Source of the DNA: an uncultured Christensenella sp.
GTDB taxonomy: Bacteria; Bacillota; Clostridia; Christensenellales; Pumilibacteraceae
Assembly (NCBI GenBank): GCA_910577995.1
Contig: CAJTND010000003.1
Coordinates: forward strand, 49,230 to 113,229
DNA: 64,000 nt
Direction: 5' to 3'
Of this stretch, positions 32,571-41,537 are shown in pieces. Position 1 is the stretch's first letter. Each line of letters opens with the position of its first letter. Under the pieces are notes generated by a model. That model was not told the origin of the DNA. It did not search any database and worked only from the letters and a program-made list of their open reading frames with translations. The position numbers and the translations under genes were made by a program.

Positions 32571-35060
32571 ATGTCAACGACAAAGAAAGTTTTAACAATC
32601 ATTTTCAGCGTTCTTATCGTTGCAGCGTTCGCGTTCGTGCTTATCTGGGGCATCATAAATTGGTCGAAAGTCAAGGACGGAATGGCTGGCAACGGTTTGT
32701 ACACACAAGAGGACGTACAGAACGCATACGAGGACGGATACAATACCGCCCTTACGGACAAGAGCGAGTACGATAAACTCATAGAAGGGTATCGGGATAC
32801 GATCACTACGCAGAACGACCAAATTTCACAGTATGCGAGCGAGGCGACCGCGCTCAATAAGAGCATTAAAGATTATCAAGGGCAGGTAACGGCATTGACC
32901 GACCAAAAGACCGCGCTTGAAACGCAAATCGAAACGCTCAATACTATCAAGGCGAGTAACGAAGCGACCATTTCCGACCTTAACGGACAGATTGCGGACT
33001 TGTCTAATCAGGTGCTTATCTTGCAAGCGAATAAGGACGAGAATGCGAATCAGATTACCGCGCTCAATAGTCAAATCGCTAATTTGCAAACACTGAATAA
33101 TCAGTTGCAGGAAACCAACGAACTCAATCTTCGCACGATAAACGGACTGAACGCCCAAATTGCAAGTCTTAATAATCAGATCGCCGACCTTACGTTGCAA
33201 ATGCAAAACAATTCGTCAACGGTCAATGCGCTCAACGTCAAGATTGCGGAATTGCAAAAGTCCGTCAGTTACTATGAACAGTATCTGCAAAGTCTTGAAA
33301 GCGGCGAACAGGTCGTAGCCACGTTTGAGTTTGACGGCAGCGTTTACAACATTCAAGTCGTCAACAAAAATTCGTTGCTTACAGTAACCGAGCCTACTTC
33401 TACGGCTTACGTTATTTTCAACGGCTGGACGGTAGACGGAGAGCCTATCGACCTTGCGACTTACCGCATTACGGCGAATACAAGAATTATTGCCGACGTA
33501 ACGCACAAATACGAAGTCAACTTCATGGCGGACGGGGCAAATCACAACAGCCAAATCGTATTGAAAGATGCAAAGGTTACGATACCTGCCAATCCCGTGA
33601 AAAACGGCTATGTGTTTGACGGTTGGACGCTTGACGGAAACAACGTCGTCAATCTTTCTACTTATACGATTACACAAAATACGACGTTCACGGCAAAGTT
33701 CACGAAATTATATTCGGTAATCTTCAAGTATGAGGATACCACGTTAAAGACAGACACCGTAAAGAGCGGGAATTACGCGACAGCACCTACGACGAGTAGC
33801 ACGGCGTACAAAGTATTCAACGGCTGGAAAGTCAACGGAATAGCGGTTGCGGTAGGTGAATATCGCATTACAGCCGACACCGTTTTCGTAGCAGATATTA
33901 CTTACAAATACGACGTTAAGTTTATGGCGGACGGTAAAGTGCATAGCGCGCAAATAATCGAAAAGAACGGAAAACCTACCGTACCGAGCAATCCGACGAA
34001 AGACAAGTATGTGTTTACGGGTTGGTCGCTTGATGGGACGGCGTCGATTGACGTTAGCAAATATGTCATTATGGAAAACACAACCTTTACGGCATTGTGG
34101 AAACTTGACGATTTCACCGTTACGTTCAAGGTAGGGAATACGACTTACAATACGCAAAAGGTTGCGAATAACGGCAAGCCCGAATATCCTGCAATCCCTT
34201 CAAAGAGCGGATATGCGTTCTACGGCTGGTCGGTGGACGGTAAAAATGTAATCGACCAAAGCAAATACACGGTTACGCAGGATACGACGTTCACGGCAAT
34301 ATTCGTCGAGCCTTACGGTCTGTTTAATGCCGACGGACAAGTAGTCAAGACGTGGGATCAACTAATTTCGGAAAAGTATTTTGCTATCACCGAATATAAC
34401 GAACTCACGCCGGGAACGAACAAAGGCAGAACGGAATTAAGCGGAAAACTCGTTATTCCGTCAGGAATAACTACATTGGGCGAATATATGCCTATCGGAG
34501 ATTTAGTAGGTGTGTTCGATGGTTGCTCGAAACTGACGGAAGTCGTTATACCGAACTCTGTTACGAGTATCTTATATGCAACATTCAAAGGCTGTACTTC
34601 GTTGACAAAATTCGTTATGCCTAACAATGTAACTAATTTAGGCGACGAAGCGTTTATGAACTGCACGTCGTTAAAGAGCGTTACGTTCTCCGAAGGTCTG
34701 ACGAGTATCGGCAACAGCGCATTTGAAAATTGTACAGTATTGACCGACGTCGAATTGCCGCACAACCTTATGTATCTCGGCGGTCGCGCATTTGCAAACT
34801 GCAAAGGGCTTAAATACATCTTCTTGCCCGAAAGTATTGTTGCAATCTATTCTTCTTGGTATGACGAGTCGCCGTTCTACGGTTGCAGGGACAATCTCGG
34901 TTTCTATGTTGAGCCTTACGAAATTCCTTCCGAATGGGGCAATTATTGGAGTTGTATAAGCGATATGGGCGACGGTTACGGCGTTATGTTCACTGCCTGT
35001 TCGTATGACTACTATTTAGAACTCATCCAAAAGCCGCAGGGCGGAGGAATTGTAACTTGA
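32571..35060 (+). CDS. Large surface protein with coiled coil, InlB-type repeats and BspA-like LRRs; candidate adsorption protein
   Basis: 829 residues. N-terminal membrane helix (about 6-28), then a long coiled coil (about 55-245, heptads such as ALNSQIANLQTLNNQLQET). Next are five Listeria-Bacteroides (InlB B) repeats marked by FNGWTVDG, FDGWTLDG, FNGWKVNG, FTGWSLDG and FYGWSVDG. At the C terminus are BspA-type leucine-rich repeats (GCTSLTKFVMPNNVTNLGDEAF). These are cell-surface adhesion modules. By place before the Zot-like gene it could be the receptor-binding minor coat protein, equivalent in role to pIII but not homologous. Confidence 0.75.
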   Translation: MSTTKKVLTIIFSVLIVAAFAFVLIWGIINWSKVKDGMAGNGLYTQEDVQNAYEDGYNTALTDKSEYDKLIEGYRDTITTQNDQISQYASEATALNKSIKDYQGQVTALTDQKTALETQIETLNTIKASNEATISDLNGQIADLSNQVLILQANKDENANQITALNSQIANLQTLNNQLQETNELNLRTINGLNAQIASLNNQIADLTLQMQNNSSTVNALNVKIAELQKSVSYYEQYLQSLESGEQVVATFEFDGSVYNIQVVNKNSLLTVTEPTSTAYVIFNGWTVDGEPIDLATYRITANTRIIADVTHKYEVNFMADGANHNSQIVLKDAKVTIPANPVKNGYVFDGWTLDGNNVVNLSTYTITQNTTFTAKFTKLYSVIFKYEDTTLKTDTVKSGNYATAPTTSSTAYKVFNGWKVNGIAVAVGEYRITADTVFVADITYKYDVKFMADGKVHSAQIIEKNGKPTVPSNPTKDKYVFTGWSLDGTASIDVSKYVIMENTTFTALWKLDDFTVTFKVGNTTYNTQKVANNGKPEYPAIPSKSGYAFYGWSVDGKNVIDQSKYTVTQDTTFTAIFVEPYGLFNADGQVVKTWDQLISEKYFAITEYNELTPGTNKGRTELSGKLVIPSGITTLGEYMPIGDLVGVFDGCSKLTEVVIPNSVTSILYATFKGCTSLTKFVMPNNVTNLGDEAFMNCTSLKSVTFSEGLTSIGNSAFENCTVLTDVELPHNLMYLGGRAFANCKGLKYIFLPESIVAIYSSWYDESPFYGCRDNLGFYVEPYEIPSEWGNYWSCISDMGDGYGVMFTACSYDYYLELIQKPQGGGIVT

Positions 35061-35061
35061 C

Positions 35062-35886
35062 ATGATAACCATAATCTTCGCACCGCCGAGAACGGGTAAG
35101 ACGTGTTTTATGACGCACGTCGCGCACGAAACGGCGTTCGACTACGAGCGGAACAAACGGATGCGGAGAGAGATACAATGCAAAATTATGGGCGGGTTCG
35201 GAGAAATCCGAACCTTGCCTACGCATTGTGTATCCGCTAATTACGATATGGTGTTCCATAAACGTAGGTATAGTCCGAGATACAGCCGCAGAATAAACCC
35301 GTACAGATTGGGGTTTGCGAATCCGTTTGTGGATACGCATTTCAATCTTCCGTTCGAGCGCATATTTATCACCGAAGCGCAGAAGTATTTGAACAGCCGA
35401 ATGAGTATGTATTTTCCTGATTGGCAATCGAGATGGTACGAGCAGCACGGACACAACGATTTGGACGTTTATCTTGATACCCAAAGACCTATGTTGATCG
35501 ACGTCAATATACGGGAATTAAGTCGGTTCATAGAGATTATGCGTTTGGAGTTCTCGTATAACGGCTACGGCAGAATAGACGGTATGCGCTGGCATATCCG
35601 CCGCATAGAGAACAGTTCGCTTTTCGATAAATACATGGCGAGCGGTAAACAGGATAAAACGTGCTATACCGAAGATATTGTTACGGCGGACTACAACGTG
35701 TTTGATTGCTATGACAGTCAGTGCTGTAAACCCAAATTCTACGAAGGGCATTTCGACAGCGATTTCGATTACAGTATCGCAACACCTACCGAGCAGACGC
35801 GAGAAGGGTATATGCGGTATTTAGCCGAGAACGACGACGAACTGCCGGACGGATACTACCAAAAGAGAGGTAAACAGGTATGTTGA
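35062..35886 (+). CDS. Zot-like ATPase (filamentous phage assembly, pI family)
   Basis: 274 residues. Walker A FAPPRTGKT at residues 6-14, Walker B region ERIFITEAQKYLNSR (99-113), and HGHNDLDVYLDTQRP (129-143), the Zot-family counterpart of the HRHxGLDxxLxTQ motif. The family powers virion extrusion through the inner membrane. The usual membrane helix after the ATPase domain is not visible. Starts 1 bp after the surface-protein stop and overlaps the next gene by 7 bp. This is the strongest inovirus marker in the window. Confidence 0.85.
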   Translation: MITIIFAPPRTGKTCFMTHVAHETAFDYERNKRMRREIQCKIMGGFGEIRTLPTHCVSANYDMVFHKRRYSPRYSRRINPYRLGFANPFVDTHFNLPFERIFITEAQKYLNSRMSMYFPDWQSRWYEQHGHNDLDVYLDTQRPMLIDVNIRELSRFIEIMRLEFSYNGYGRIDGMRWHIRRIENSSLFDKYMASGKQDKTCYTEDIVTADYNVFDCYDSQCCKPKFYEGHFDSDFDYSIATPTEQTREGYMRYLAENDDELPDGYYQKRGKQVC

Positions 35887-36200
35887 ATTACAACAAAAAT
35901 AAACTCATCAACGAGTGCCTTGTGAGGTATTACGAAACCTTTTCGCATACGCTCGATACCGCCGATTTTGTTCCCGAAAAGTATAACGATAAAATTAACG
36001 CTTACATCTTCAAAAATATGAAGAAGTCATTTAAGAAAGTAGATCGGGAAGATAAGCGTTACCAGAGGCAGGCAGTTAAAAAGCAAAAACGTAAAGTCAA
36101 GCAGGACAAGTGCCGATTGAAAGCCGAAAAGAAAGCGGCGAAAAAGGCGGCGCGGCTCGCTAAAAAGCAAGCCCAAAAATCTAAAAAAGGAGGCAAATAA
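35880..36200 (+). CDS. Highly basic small protein (106 aa)
   Basis: Starts within the end of the Zot-like gene. N-terminal half YNKNKLINECLVRYYETFSHT, C-terminal half almost only Lys, Ala, Arg and Gln (KKAARLAKKQAQKSKKGGK), likely nucleic-acid binding. No family recognised. Its tail overlaps the SD (GGAGG) of the next gene. Confidence 0.6.
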   Translation: MLNYNKNKLINECLVRYYETFSHTLDTADFVPEKYNDKINAYIFKNMKKSFKKVDREDKRYQRQAVKKQKRKVKQDKCRLKAEKKAAKKAARLAKKQAQKSKKGGK

Positions 36201-36202
36201 GC

Positions 36203-36415
36203 GTGGGATTTTTTAATAGCAGACATAAGCGATTGGCTCGCAAATATACCGTGAGCGAACTCAAAGACGGATACCGTTACAGTGAAAGCGAACTGCATGA
36301 AGCGGCGCAGAGCGGCGACAAACAGGCTCTTAAACGTGCAATGAAAGTTCACGGCAATTTCGAGTACGCTTTGCTTTACAAGAACACGCCGGAATACAAT
36401 AAGCGGCGCAAGTAA
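36203..36415 (+). CDS. Small hypothetical protein (70 aa)
   Basis: GTG start with GGAGG 8 bp upstream. Sequence MGFFNSRHKRLARKYTVSEL, then a helical region LHEAAQSGDKQALKRAMKVHG. No family recognised; conserved position between the Zot-like and replication genes suggests a phage function. Confidence 0.6.
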   Translation: MGFFNSRHKRLARKYTVSELKDGYRYSESELHEAAQSGDKQALKRAMKVHGNFEYALLYKNTPEYNKRRK

Positions 36416-36450
36416 TTTAATATGACGGTTATCCCTCGTGAAAAACAAAT

Positions 36451-37485
36451 ATGGCATACGGAGAAACCAAGGTATATTATGACGGTTCGCATTATATAGC
36501 GATACCGCATACGGAACGCCCGAAGCGTTACCGTCCGAAGCCCGTGGAAGAAGAAATAACCGTCGTTGAAACAACGGACGAAGGCTCTGAAACCGTAAAG
36601 GCGACAGAGCCTTTAATTTCCGCTGTAAGCGACGAAAAAGACGGGGCGGAAGAAGTTATAGCAGACGGGAATAATGGCGCGGAAAAGGCTGTTACGGCGT
36701 CAAAAATCGAACGCAAGATGACGCGAAAAGAACTGTTTGACGAACTATATAAAAAGTATTTAGATCTGCCGAAAAAAGAACGGCATTATAAGATTATGGA
36801 GGGTATGGAAGCGTATTTCGATACGGTAGAGCAACTGAAATGGTATGTCGATTTAGGGTTTGAGCGAAAGTATAGAAACTTGGTTGCTCGTCGTATTCGT
36901 ATGGTAAGAAAAGCGCGTTTAGCGCAATTTAATTATTTTTGTACATTTACGTATTCGGACGAAAAACAAACGGAGGACAGTTTCAAAAAAGGCTTACAGA
37001 CGTGTTTTCGGAATTTAGTTTACCGAAACGGCTGGAAGTATATGGGGGTATGGGAACGCTCGCCGGAAAAGCATCGATTGCATTTTCACGGCTTATTTTC
37101 CATTTCTCCGGAAAAGATGGTCGGCACGCTTAACGAAAAAAGGGATTTCAGTACGGCGCAACATAGGATGCAAACGATATTACAGAACGATTATTTTGAA
37201 AAGCGGTTCGGGCGAAACGATTTCAAAGAACTCAATCCGCATTTATTAGGCGAATCGATTGCTTACCTGATGAAGTACATAGAGAAAACGGGGGAAAAGA
37301 TAGTGTACAGCAAAGGACTGTACCAATATTTCATATCCGACATTATGGACGAGGACATAGTATGCCCGACAGGACAAGAGGGAAAGAAATTGCTTTTGTT
37401 CGATAACTTCAAGTGCTGGGACGAAGGACTATACATGGGACGAGTATGCCCCGAAGTAATAGAGCAAATGCGAAAATGTAACTGA
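36451..37485 (+). CDS. HUH-type rolling-circle replication initiator
   Basis: 344 residues. After an acidic, low-complexity N-terminal part (about 1-90) comes the HUH core: motif 1 FCTFTYSD (163-170), motif 2 HRLHFHGL (metal-binding His211 and His213) and motif 3 AYLMKYIEK (Tyr272 or Tyr276 as nucleophile). It nicks and religates DNA to start rolling-circle replication. With the Zot-like gene it supports an inovirus. No strong SD is seen (CCTCGTGAAAAACAAAT before the ATG). The GC-rich hairpin region directly downstream is a candidate origin. Confidence 0.85.
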   Translation: MAYGETKVYYDGSHYIAIPHTERPKRYRPKPVEEEITVVETTDEGSETVKATEPLISAVSDEKDGAEEVIADGNNGAEKAVTASKIERKMTRKELFDELYKKYLDLPKKERHYKIMEGMEAYFDTVEQLKWYVDLGFERKYRNLVARRIRMVRKARLAQFNYFCTFTYSDEKQTEDSFKKGLQTCFRNLVYRNGWKYMGVWERSPEKHRLHFHGLFSISPEKMVGTLNEKRDFSTAQHRMQTILQNDYFEKRFGRNDFKELNPHLLGESIAYLMKYIEKTGEKIVYSKGLYQYFISDIMDEDIVCPTGQEGKKLLLFDNFKCWDEGLYMGRVCPEVIEQMRKCN

Positions 37486-37703
37486 CAGCGCGGCGGCGAG
37501 AAAGAAATACGGCGAGCACGATAAGCCTGCGCGTGCCGCCGTATTTCCGCCGACGCGATTGTTGCTACCGACGTTTCGGTGTGTTTGGTGGGTTGTGCGT
37601 AGCGTGTGCTTGTCGGCGACGCGAAGCGGCGCCCTCGTATCAAGACAAGCACACGCTACGCTCTCAAATTCAAGAATTGTCCCTTATTTAAGGCACGTTG
37701 CAC
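37486..37703. other. GC-rich hairpin region: candidate replication origin and packaging signal of the inovirus-like module
   Basis: About 218 bp without a gene. Hairpin 1: CGGCGG/CCGCCG outer (37491, 37547), AAATACGGCG/CGCCGTATTT (37505-37546) and GCACG/CGTGC. Hairpin 2: perfect 18-bp arms at 37597-37614 and 37644-37661 with a GC-rich 29-base loop. Much more GC-rich than the surrounding element. Filamentous phages keep origins and the packaging hairpin in such an intergenic region next to the replication gene. Confidence 0.6.
37597..37661. repeat. Perfect 18-bp inverted repeat
   Basis: Arms GCGTAGCGTGTGCTTGTC and its exact complement, 29 bp apart. There is no T run after it, so it is not a typical terminator. 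Confidence 0.85.
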
Positions 37704-37732
37704 TTGATTATTCTGTCGAAATTTGGTATAAT
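37704..37732 (+). promoter_or_regulatory. Promoter of the type I R-M operon
   Basis: TTGATT at 37704-37709, 17-bp spacer, perfect TATAAT at 37727-37732, about 50 bp before the hsdM ATG. Confidence 0.8.
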
Positions 37733-37783
37733 GCTATTTGTGGAATTGTAGTGTTCTGCGGAATATCGAAAGAGGTGCAAGAA

Positions 37784-39376
37784 ATGGCAAAGGCGCAAAA
37801 GCAAGAGAAATCAATGGAAGCCGCTTTATGGGAGGCTGCGAATAAATTAAGAGGTAACGTAGAACCGTCGGAGTATAAGCACGTCGTTTTGAGTCTTATT
37901 TTCTTGAAGTATGCAAGCGATAGGTTTGAAGAACGCAAGCAGGAACTTATTAACGAAGGCAAAGGCGCATACGTCGATATAGTCGAATTTTACACGCAGA
38001 AAAGCATTTTCTATATTCCCGAAAATTCCCGTTGGTCTTACATTATGTCGCAGGCAAAGCAACCGGACATTGCTTTGAAAATCGATACTGCGCTTTATAA
38101 TATCGAGCAGAAAAACAAAACGCTGAAAGGCGCATTGCCCGATAACTATTATTCCCGTCTTGGTCTTGACGTTTCAAAACTTTCGTCGCTTTTGGACGAA
38201 CTGAATAAAATCGAACTGACGAAGGACAAAGAACAGGACGTAATGGGTAGAGTTTACGAATATTTTCTTTCCAACTTCGCATTACAGGAAGGAAAGGGAA
38301 AAGGCGAGTTCTACACTCCGAAATGTATCGTTAATTTGATTGCCGAAATGATAGAGCCGTTCAAAGGCACGATATATGATCCGTGTTGCGGTTCGGGCGG
38401 TATGTTCGTTCAGTCTATGAAGTTTGTACAGAGCCATAACGGTAACACGAGAGAAATTGCCGTTTACGGACAGGAAGCGACAAGTACCACAATGAAGTTG
38501 GCGAAAATGAACCTTGCTATCCGCGGCATTAACAGCGACTTGGGCGAGATTGCAGTAAGCACGTTTACGAACGACCAGCATAGAGATAGAAAGTTCGATT
38601 TCATTATGGCTAATCCGCCGTTCAACCAAAAGTCGTGGCGTGAAGAAAACGAACTTACAGACGATCACCGTTGGGACGGATACGCTGTTCCGCCTACGAG
38701 CAATGCGAATTACGGCTGGATATTGCACATGGTATCGCACCTGTCGCAAAACGGTGTTGCGGGCTTCCTTCTTGCGAATGGCGCGTTGTCCGGCGACGGA
38801 ACGGAACTTGCAATCAGGAAGCAACTCATAGAAAACGATTTGGTAGAGGCAATCGTCATCTTGCCGAGAAACCTTTTCTATACGACCGATATAAGCGTTA
38901 CTTTATGGATAATCAATAAGAACAAAAAGGCAAGAACGGTTACGCAGAACGGCGTAATGAAAAAGTATCGGGACAGAACGCACGAAGTTTTGTTTATGGA
39001 CTTGCGGCAGATGGGTTCACCGTATGAAAAGAAATACATCGAACTCACAGACGAGGACAGAACAAAAGTTGCGGCTACATACCACACTTGGCAAACGTCG
39101 ATAGACGAATACGAGGACGTTCCCGAATATTGCTTTTCGGCGCATCTCGACGATATAGAAGTAGACGGCGAAACGGTAAAGGGTATCAGAAGCAAGGGTT
39201 ATTCGCTCGTGCCGAGCAAATATATCAAATTCGTAAACCGCGATGAAGATATAGACTACGATACGAAAATGAAACAGTTACAAGAGGAATTAACGGATTT
39301 ATTAAGGCAGGAAGAACAATCGAAAACGGATTTGCTGAACGTCTTTAAGGAGTTGGGGTATGAAATCAAACTATAA
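37784..39376 (+). CDS. hsdM: Type I restriction-modification methyltransferase subunit HsdM
   Basis: 530 residues from ATG 37784, chosen for AGAGGTG upstream and homology start MAKAQKQEKSMEAALWEAANKLRG. N-terminal helical HsdM_N domain, SAM motif I YDPCCGSGGMF (198-208) and catalytic NPPF (277-280), an N6-adenine methylase. It forms M2S with an HsdS and R2M2S2 with HsdR. Its end overlaps hsdS by 17 bp. Own promoter at 37704. Confidence 0.96.
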   Translation: MAKAQKQEKSMEAALWEAANKLRGNVEPSEYKHVVLSLIFLKYASDRFEERKQELINEGKGAYVDIVEFYTQKSIFYIPENSRWSYIMSQAKQPDIALKIDTALYNIEQKNKTLKGALPDNYYSRLGLDVSKLSSLLDELNKIELTKDKEQDVMGRVYEYFLSNFALQEGKGKGEFYTPKCIVNLIAEMIEPFKGTIYDPCCGSGGMFVQSMKFVQSHNGNTREIAVYGQEATSTTMKLAKMNLAIRGINSDLGEIAVSTFTNDQHRDRKFDFIMANPPFNQKSWREENELTDDHRWDGYAVPPTSNANYGWILHMVSHLSQNGVAGFLLANGALSGDGTELAIRKQLIENDLVEAIVILPRNLFYTTDISVTLWIINKNKKARTVTQNGVMKKYRDRTHEVLFMDLRQMGSPYEKKYIELTDEDRTKVAATYHTWQTSIDEYEDVPEYCFSAHLDDIEVDGETVKGIRSKGYSLVPSKYIKFVNRDEDIDYDTKMKQLQEELTDLLRQEEQSKTDLLNVFKELGYEIKL

Positions 39377-40490
39377 ACGCCTTGGAGATTACATACAACC
39401 CGTTGACGTGAGAAATGTCGAGGATAAGCGTTATGATTTGCTGGGAGTGTCAGTCGAAAAGCGTTTTATTCCTTCTATTGCAAATACTGTCGGAACGGAT
39501 TGGCACTCGTACAAGATTATTAAAAAAGGGCAGTTCTGCTATATTCCCGATACGTCGCGGCGTGGCGAAAAAATAGGGATTGCCTTGCTCACCGATAAAG
39601 AAATCGGGTTAGTATCTGCTGTTTATACGGTGTTTGAGGTTGTTAGCAATCAACTTATCCCCGAATACTTAATGCTTTGGTTCAAAAGAGCGGAGTTCGA
39701 TAGATATGCGCGTTATCATTCGCACGGAAGCGTAAGGGAGATATTCGATTGGGAGGAAATGTGCAACGTAGAATTGCCTGTTCCGTCTATCGAAGAACAA
39801 AAGGCAATCGTCAATGCTTACGAAACCATAGAAAGGAGGATTGAACTTAAACGGAAGATAAATGATAATTTAGAAGCGCAACTTACCGTATTTTACCATC
39901 AATTTTTTGATAAAGATAAAGACAACATTTGTACCATTGGTGATTTCGGAGAAATTGTGGGCGGTGCAACTCCGTCAACGGAAAATCCCAAATATTTTTG
40001 CAAACAAGGAATATCGTGGCTATCTCCCAAAGACCTTACAGCAACAGGCTTCAAGTTTATATATAAAGGTGAAACGGATATTACAGAAGAAGGGTATCGG
40101 AGTTGTAGTACAAAATTACTTCCTATTGGATCTGTTTTGCTAACTTCTCGTGCGCCTGTCGGCACAGTTGCTATTGCTATGAACGAGTTATGTACAAATC
40201 AAGGTTTCAAATCTATCATTCCCCGAAAGGAAATTGGCACAGAATTTGTATATTATTTTCTCAAAGAAAACAAGCAACTTCTTGATAATTATTCTTCGGG
40301 AACAACCTTTATGGAAATTTCGGGGAATGTCTTAAAGAATATTCCTGCGTTTTACCCCAATGAAATATCAGCGAGTAATTTCCGAAATGTCTGCAAAAAA
40401 GTTTTTGAAGAACAAATTCTGATTGAAAAAGAACTTCGAGAACTTAATGCCGCTAAAACCATATTGACTACGCAACTCTCACGCCGCTAA
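39360..40490 (+). CDS. hsdS: Type I specificity subunit HsdS, expressed copy
   Basis: 376 residues: first target-recognition domain (about 1-145), conserved helix ERRIELKRKINDNLEAQL, second target-recognition domain (about 190-350), second conserved helix. It sets the bipartite DNA site. The second TRD cassette is flanked by inverted recombination sites (39858-39877 and 40483-40501). The stop codon lies inside the right site, so inversion exchanges or disconnects the second TRD. Confidence 0.93.
   Translation: MKSNYKRLGDYIQPVDVRNVEDKRYDLLGVSVEKRFIPSIANTVGTDWHSYKIIKKGQFCYIPDTSRRGEKIGIALLTDKEIGLVSAVYTVFEVVSNQLIPEYLMLWFKRAEFDRYARYHSHGSVREIFDWEEMCNVELPVPSIEEQKAIVNAYETIERRIELKRKINDNLEAQLTVFYHQFFDKDKDNICTIGDFGEIVGGATPSTENPKYFCKQGISWLSPKDLTATGFKFIYKGETDITEEGYRSCSTKLLPIGSVLLTSRAPVGTVAIAMNELCTNQGFKSIIPRKEIGTEFVYYFLKENKQLLDNYSSGTTFMEISGNVLKNIPAFYPNEISASNFRNVCKKVFEEQILIEKELRELNAAKTILTTQLSRR
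39858..39877 (+). repeat. hsdS recombination site A
   Basis: ATAAATGATAATTTAGAAGC at the junction of the conserved helix and the second TRD in hsdS. Exact inverted copy at 42700-42719; shares the 15-bp core TAAATGATAATTTAG with sites B and C. Confidence 0.85.
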
Positions 40491-40501
40491 ATTATCATTT
40501 A
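40483..40501 (-). repeat. hsdS recombination site B
   Basis: GCCGCTAAATTATCATTTA, the inverted core with a GCGGC flank, spanning the hsdS stop codon. Exact inverted partner of site C (42039-42058). Confidence 0.85.
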
Positions 40502-40543
40502 ATGCCTCTTGTAGTATTTGAAAAACTATTTGGAGGTACATAT

Positions 40544-41533
40544 ATGAAAAATTCACTAATCAAAGAGGTTCAACACGCTATGCTCGGCGTGTTAGACCAA
40601 CGGCAGCAGGAGTTTTTGAAGGCTGCAATGCTACGGTGCTTGGAGGGCTATGAAGTAAAAGAAGAAAAAAACCGAAGCGACAGTTCGGAAGATAATTTCA
40701 GACTGTTAGATGCCTTTCTTTCAGCGAAACGGGTAGAGGGGTGTTCCGAAAAGACGATAAAGTATTATCAGACCACCATAGAGAAACTATTAAAAACGCT
40801 TGGGAAGCCGATTATTGACATTATGACGGACGATCTGCGCGAATATCTTGCCGATTATCAAGAACAAAACAATTCGAGCAAGGTAACAATGGATAATATG
40901 CGGCGTATTCTTTCAAGTTTCTTCTCTTGGCTGGAAGATGAGGACTATATCGTTAAAAGTCCTGTCCGCAGAATACACAAAGTCAAGTGTGCAAATATGA
41001 TAAAAGAAACTTTTACCGACGAGGCTTTGGAAATCTTACGCGACACTTGCACGAGCCTGCGAAATCTTGCTATGATAGAGTTGCTTGCTTCTGCCGGAAT
41101 ACGTGTAGGGGAATTGGTACTCTTAAATAGGCAGGATATAAACTTTAACGAACGCTCTTGTATCGTTTTCGGTAAGGGCGACAAACAGCGAGAAGTATAT
41201 TTTGACGCAAGAACGAAATTGCATTTGCAACAATACTTATCGCTGCGATCGGACAACAACGAAGCCCTCTTTGTGTCGTTAAAAGCCCCGTTTAGCAGAT
41301 TGCAGATAAGCGGCGTGGAAAAAGCAATGCGGAAACTTGGCGATTTGGCTTCGGTTAAGAAAGTGCATCCGCACAAATTCAGACGAACGCTTGCAACAAT
41401 GGCAATCGACAAAGGTATGCCGATAGAGCAGGTGCAGAACCTTTTGGGGCATAAAAATATCAATACCACAATGCAATATGCAATGGTAAACACCGCGAAC
41501 GTAAAAAATTCGCACAGAAAAATAATCGGGTAG
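40544..41533 (+). CDS. Tyrosine recombinase (hsdS-shuffling invertase)
   Basis: 329 residues from ATG 40544, chosen for TTTGGAGGTAC upstream. N-terminal SAM-like core-binding domain (about 50-140), catalytic domain with Arg in SAGIRVGELVLLN, HPHKFRRTLATMA (His and Arg), LLGHKNINTTMQYAMV (His and the Tyr nucleophile). XerC/D-like size. It lies between the expressed hsdS and the silent half-genes, so it most likely inverts the segments between sites A to D rather than integrating the element. Confidence 0.93.
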   Translation: MKNSLIKEVQHAMLGVLDQRQQEFLKAAMLRCLEGYEVKEEKNRSDSSEDNFRLLDAFLSAKRVEGCSEKTIKYYQTTIEKLLKTLGKPIIDIMTDDLREYLADYQEQNNSSKVTMDNMRRILSSFFSWLEDEDYIVKSPVRRIHKVKCANMIKETFTDEALEILRDTCTSLRNLAMIELLASAGIRVGELVLLNRQDINFNERSCIVFGKGDKQREVYFDARTKLHLQQYLSLRSDNNEALFVSLKAPFSRLQISGVEKAMRKLGDLASVKKVHPHKFRRTLATMAIDKGMPIEQVQNLLGHKNINTTMQYAMVNTANVKNSHRKIIG

Positions 41534-41537
41534 GTAT

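Noticed and set aside
40544..41533. Tyrosine recombinase as the integrase of the whole element
   Set aside because: It lies internally, between hsdS segments with matching inverted sites, while the terminal serine recombinase fits the att repeats.
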